This document shows, one piece after another, positions 59,701-64,000 of a stretch of 64,000 bases of DNA. The translations under genes were made by a program, and so were the position numbers. Numbering within the stretch: the first letter of the stretch is position 1; the number at the start of each line of letters is the position of its first letter. The stretch is from Limnoperna fortunei. Its lineage: Eukaryota > Mollusca > Bivalvia > Mytilida > Modiolidae. The stretch lies in the NCBI GenBank assembly GCA_944474755.1, contig OX104122.1:15944641-16008640 (forward strand). The letters are read 5' to 3'. The notes below the pieces were generated by a model, which was given only the letters and a program-made list of their open reading frames with translations, did no database searches and had not been told where the DNA came from.

Positions 59701-60530
59701 GATTACGTCTCGTTGTCTTCTGATTTCGTCTCGGTGTCTTCTGATTTCGTATCGGTGTCTTCTGGTTACGTCTCGGTGTCTTCTGGTTACGTCTCGTTGT
59801 CTTCTGATTACGTCTCGGTGTCTTCTGGTAACGTCTCGTTGTCTACTGATTTCTTCTCGGTGTCTTCTGGTTACGTCTCGGTGTCTTCTGGTTACGTGTC
59901 GTTGTCTTCTGGTTACGTCTCGGTGTCTTCTGATTACGTCTTGTTGTCTACTGATTTCTTCTCGGTGTCTTCTGGTTGCGTCTCGTTGTCTTCTGATTTC
60001 GTCTATGTGTCTTCTGGTTACGTCTCGTTGTCTACTGATTTCTTCTCGGTGTCTTCTGGTTACGTTTCGGTGTCTTCTGGTTACGTCTCGTTGTCTTCTG
60101 GTTACGTCTCGTTGTCTTCTGGTTACGTCTGGGTGTCTTCTGGTTACGTCTCCTTGTCTACTGATTTCTTCTCGGTGTCTTCTGGTAACGTCTCGGTGTC
60201 TTCTAGTTACGTCTCGGTGTCTTCTGGTTACGTCTCTGTGTCTTCTGGTTACGTCTCGTTGTCTACTGATTTCTTCTCGGTGTCTTCTGGTTACGTTTCG
60301 GTGTCTTCTGGTTACGTCTCGTTGTCTTCTGGTTACGTCTCGTTGTCTTCTGGTTACGTCTGGGTGTCTTCTGGTTACGTCTCGTTGTCTACTGATTTCT
60401 TCTCGGTGTCTTCTGGTTACGTCTCGTTGTCTTCTGGTTACGTCTCGTTGTCTTCTGGTTACGTCTCGGTGTCTTCTGATAACGTCTCGGTGTCTTCTGA
60501 TTACGTCTTGTTGTCTTCTGATTACTTCTG
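47791..60530. repeat. Minisatellite E, 21-bp monomer, about 600 copies (12.7 kb)
   Basis: The monomer is GTCTCGGTGTCTTCTGGTTA plus C, with variants GTTGTC, TGATTTCG, TGATTACG and TACTGATTTCTTC. The 7-codon length keeps phase: plus-strand frames read SRCLLVT or VSVSSGY and the minus strand reads RNQKTPR or RRHRDVT. One plus frame is open for 2,921 codons (51766-60531), but within it the repeat switches from RCLLVTS to VSVSSGY at indels. No single protein is maintained. Large blocks are duplicated, including about 420 bp (49000/49420) and about 1,213 bp (57738-58950 and 58951-60163). It follows array D after about ten bases. Confidence 0.97.
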
Positions 60531-60531
60531 A

Positions 60532-61258
60532 TTTACTTTTTTAAATGATTTGTATTTGCTATGAATGATATACTTTGTGTATTACGAAGAGTTTAGTAAA
60601 ATACCAAACGAAATGATGTGTATATTTTCATAATTTTTTTCTGGTCTTTTATAGAGCTATTTAGGACGTTAATATAATAACAACCGATAATGTAATTAAC
60701 TTTTAAAACGTGCGCAAACATATTGTGTAATTAATTTAGTCAGGCATTTAACACATCGATCTGCTAATCAAGTACACCTTTATTTTTTTTGTTTTGGGCT
60801 ACGCGTATACTTTGTTTTATTCTTGAATTTATTGTTATAAAGGTCGCTACATATCCAGTACAAATTAGTAAATGAAGGGTAAATGATAAGACATCTTGTT
60901 AATACCAAATTAAGTGTAGAGTAATAGTATCCCTGTATCAGTCATAAAAGTAATATTTCGTATATATTACAAATATAGTAAACAATGAAAAGAATCAGTA
61001 ATCATGGAACAATTTTCAATACTTGAATGTTTTTATGCTTTCTATTGAAGAATTCGCTTCTTTATCAAGAATATAATCTTCAAAAAATCCCCGAGCATAT
61101 GATTAGGCTAATGATTGTAAAGTTGAATCATGTCACCGGATAAAGTCACAGGGAAATAAAATTTCCTTGTTGCAGTTAATTTAATTAGAGAGACAGTGCC
61201 GATGAATAATTAAAACAATGACATAGGTGCTGATTTAATTAATGATATTCATGTGTGT
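60532..61258. other. AT-rich unassigned sequence between arrays E and F
   Basis: No gene or repeat recognised. Confidence 0.5.
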
Positions 61259-62674
61259 AAGGGCGTAAAGACAGAACGTAACAGACGACTTTAAAAGGCG
61301 AAAAGACAGACAGAATGTATTAGTCGACTTTAAAGGGCGTAAAGACAGACAGAACGTAACAGACGACTTTAACGTGCGTTAAGACAGAACGTAACAGACG
61401 ACTTTAAAGGGTATAAAGACAGACAGAACGTAAAGGACAACATTAAGGGCCGTAAAGACAGACGGAACGTATCAGACGACTTTAAAGGGCGTAAAGACAG
61501 ACAGAACGTAACAGACGACTTTGAAGGTCGTAAAGACAGATAGAACGTCGCGGACGATCTAAAGGGTGTAAAGACAAAACGTAACAGACGACTTTAAAGG
61601 GCGTAAAGGCAGAACGTAACAGACGACTTTAAAGGGCGTAAAGGCAGAACGTAACAGACGACTTTAAAGGGCGTTTAGGCAGACAGAAAGTAACAGACGA
61701 CTTTGAAGGCCGTAAAGACAGATAGAACGTCAGGACGATCTAAAGGGTGTAAAGACAAAACGTAACAGACGACTTTAGAGGCGTAAAGACAGACATAGAC
61801 AGAACGTAACAGACGACTTTAACGTGCGTTAAGACAGAACGTAACAGACGACTTTAAAGGGTATAAAGACAGACAGAACGTAAAGGACAACATTTAAGGG
61901 CCGTAAAGACAGACGGAACGTATCAGACGACTTTAAAGGGCGTAAAGACAGACAGAACGCAACAGACGGGTTTCAAGGACGTAAAGACAGACGGAACGTA
62001 TCAGAAGACTTTAAAGGGCGTAAAGACAGACAGAATGTCACGAACGACTTTAAAGGGAGAAAACACTGACAGAACATAACAGACGACTTTGAAGGCCGTA
62101 AAGACAGATAGAACGTCACGGACGATCTAAAGGGTGTAAAGACAAAACGTAACAGACGACTTTAAAGGGCGTTAAGACAGACAGAAAGTAACAGACGACT
62201 TTGAAGGTCGTAAAGACAGATAGAACGTCACGAACGATCTAAAGGGTGTAAAGACAAAACGTAACAGACGACTTTAGAGGCGTAAAGACAGACATAGACA
62301 GAACGTAACAGACGACTTTAACGTGCGTTAAGACAGAACGTAACAGACGACTTTAAAGAGCACAAAGACAGGATGTAACAGACGACTTTAAAAGGCGTAA
62401 AGACAGACAGAACGTAACATACGACTTTAGGCGTAAAGACAGACAGAACATAACAGACGACTTTAAAGGGCGTAAAGACAGACAGAACATAACAGACGAC
62501 TTTAAAGAGCACACAGACAGAACATAACAGACGAGTTTAAAGGGCGTAAAGACAGACAGAACATAACAGACGACTTTAAAGAGCACAAAGATAGAACGTA
62601 ACAGACGAATTTAAAGGGCGTAAAGACAGACAGAAAGTAACAGACTACTTTATAGGGCCTAAAGACAGACAGAA
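61259..62674. repeat. Minisatellite F, 35-39-bp monomer, about 37 copies
   Basis: The monomer contains GGGCGTAAAGACAGACAGAA then CGTAACAGACGACTTTAAA. A shorter form lacks one AGAC. An ordered block of variants (AACGTGCGTTAAGACAGAAC ... AAAGGACAACATT) occurs at about 61371 and 61821, a 450-bp higher-order repeat. The array passes directly into array G. Confidence 0.96.
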
Positions 62675-64000
62675 TAAGTCTTTATTTGGCCTTCTCACAT
62701 GTTTGATTTGCGCGTCATTAATTAGTCTTTATTTGGCCTTCTCACATGTTTGATTTGCGCGTCATTAATTAGTCTTTATTTGGCCTTCTCACATGTTTGA
62801 TTTGCGCGTCATTAATTAGTCTTTATTTGGCATTCTCACATGTTTGATTTGCGCTTCATTAATTAGTCTTTATTTGGCCTTCTCACATGTTTGATTTGCG
62901 CGTCATTGATGAGTCTTTATTTGGCCTTCTAACATATTTTATTTGCGCGTCATTAATTAGTCTTTATTTGGCATTCTCACATGTTTGATTTGCGCGTCAT
63001 TGGTGAGTCTTTATTTGGCCTTCTAACATATTTGATTTGCTCGTCATTAATTAGTCTTTATTTGGCCTTCTAACATGTTAGATTTGCGCGTCATTAATTA
63101 GTCTTTATTTGGCATTCTCACATGTTAGATTTGCGCGTCATTAATTAGTCTTTATTTGGCATTCTCACATGTTTGATTTGCGCGTCATTAATTAGTCTTT
63201 ATTTGGCCTTCTAACATGTTAGATTTGCGCATCATTAATTAGTCTTTATTTGGCCTTCTCACATGTTTGATTTGCGCGTCATTGATGAGTCTTTATTTGG
63301 CCTTCTAACATATTTTATTTGCGCGTCATTAATTAGTCTTTATTTGGCATTCTCACATGTTTGATTTGCGCGTCATTGGTGAGTCTTTATTTGGCCTTCT
63401 AACATATTTGATTTGCTCGTCATTAATTAGTCTTTATTTGGCCTTCTAACATGTTAGATTTGCGCGTCATTAATTAGTCTTTATTTGGCATTCTCACATG
63501 TTTGATTTGCGCGTCATTAATTAGTCTTTATTTGGCATTCTCACATGTTTGATTTGCGCGTCATTAATTAGTCTTTATTTGGCCTTCTAACATGTTAGAT
63601 TTGCGCGTCATTAATTAGTCTTTATTTGGCCTTCTCACATGTTTGATTTGCGCGTCATTGGTGAGTCTTTATTTGGCCTTCTAACATATTTGATTTGCTC
63701 GTCATTAATTAGTCTTTATTTGGCCTTCTAACATGTTAGATTTGCGCGTCATTGATGAGTCTTTATTTGGCCTTCTCACATGTTTGATTTGCGCGTCATT
63801 AATTAGTCTTTATTTGGCCTTCTAACATGTTTGATTTGCGCGTCATTAATTAGTCTTTATTTGGCCTTCTAACATGTTTGATTTGCGCGTCATTAATTAG
63901 TCTTTATTTGGCCTTCTAACATGTTTGGTTTGCGTGCCATTAATTAGTCTTTATTTGGCCTTCTAACATGTTTGATTTGCGCGTCATTAATTAGTCTTTA
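62675..64000. repeat. Satellite G, 47-bp monomer, about 28 copies, runs off the window
   Basis: The monomer contains AATTAGTCTTTATTTGGCCT then TCTCACATGTTTGATTTGCG and CGTCATT. A TGGTGAGTCT variant at 63001, 63377 and 63659 is spaced by 376 bp (eight monomers) and 282 bp (six monomers). The array is truncated by the window end. Confidence 0.97.

Noticed and set aside
51766..60531. A 2,921-codon open frame as a giant repetitive protein gene
   Set aside because: The 21-bp monomer keeps several frames open on both strands, the encoded repeat changes from RCLLVTS to VSVSSGY at indels, and there is no start context or non-repeat domain.
47791..62674. Common ancestry of minisatellites E and F (both contain GTCT...TTACG-like pieces when F is inverted)
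   Set aside because: The resemblance is short and low-complexity, within what two T/C/G-rich repeats could show by chance.
42319..64000. CRISPR-like arrays
   Set aside because: Copies are contiguous tandem monomers without unique spacers, and the context is eukaryotic.
62675..64000. Satellite G as a centromere
   Set aside because: Higher-order periodicity alone does not show centromere function, and only 1.3 kb is visible.

Overview
The window reads as nuclear DNA of a marine invertebrate, most likely a bivalve mollusc (inference). It is AT-rich and has no compact gene set. It carries decayed non-LTR retrotransposons (LINEs), a tRNA-derived SINE whose 3' end matches a tail known from molluscan SINEs, many foldback (palindromic) elements carrying TGACGTCA motifs, (ACGG)n-bearing repeats and very long minisatellites. 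No complete conserved gene was recognised.

Layout. 1-8.1 kb: a short ~165-bp repeat array, a foldback, a 43-bp minisatellite, two juxtaposed LINE reverse-transcriptase remnants (3.4-6.2 kb) interrupted by a foldback, and a head-foldback element (6.5-7.6 kb). 8.1-17.9 kb: minisatellite A (38 bp), a 1,925-bp near-perfect tandem duplication built of foldbacks and a TTAA-flanked MITE, then minisatellite B (45 bp, about 92 copies). A and B share a monomer core. 18-28.8 kb: mostly single-copy DNA with the only gene-like signals. These are a candidate coding exon at 19.5 kb followed by three phase-compatible 3' terminal exons, and a possible ATG first exon lying inside a 1.4-kb TIR element. A second small B array sits at 27.35 kb. 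28.9-33 kb: minisatellite C (44 bp), interrupted by a 241-bp MITE. 33-42.3 kb: a SINE with perfect 12-bp target-site duplications, (ATTT)n, a 50-bp minisatellite, a LINE 3' remnant, a 161-bp triplet repeat, tandem foldbacks, and a ~1-kb element with ~100-bp inverted ends that holds another MITE. 42.3-60.5 kb: minisatellite D (39 bp, about 140 copies) directly followed by E (21 bp, about 600 copies). 61.3-64 kb: minisatellite F (39 bp) running directly into G (47 bp), which continues past the window edge.

The very long open frames inside arrays B, D and E (up to 2,921 codons) are a by-product of monomer lengths divisible by three and stop-free monomers. Several frames on both strands are open at once, and the encoded repeat changes register at indels, so I do not call them genes. 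The main story is genome architecture: about half the window is tandem repeats, with direct array-to-array junctions, higher-order repeats, a shared A/B monomer ancestry and nested nonautonomous transposons. All repeat boundaries and copy numbers were read by eye and are approximate.
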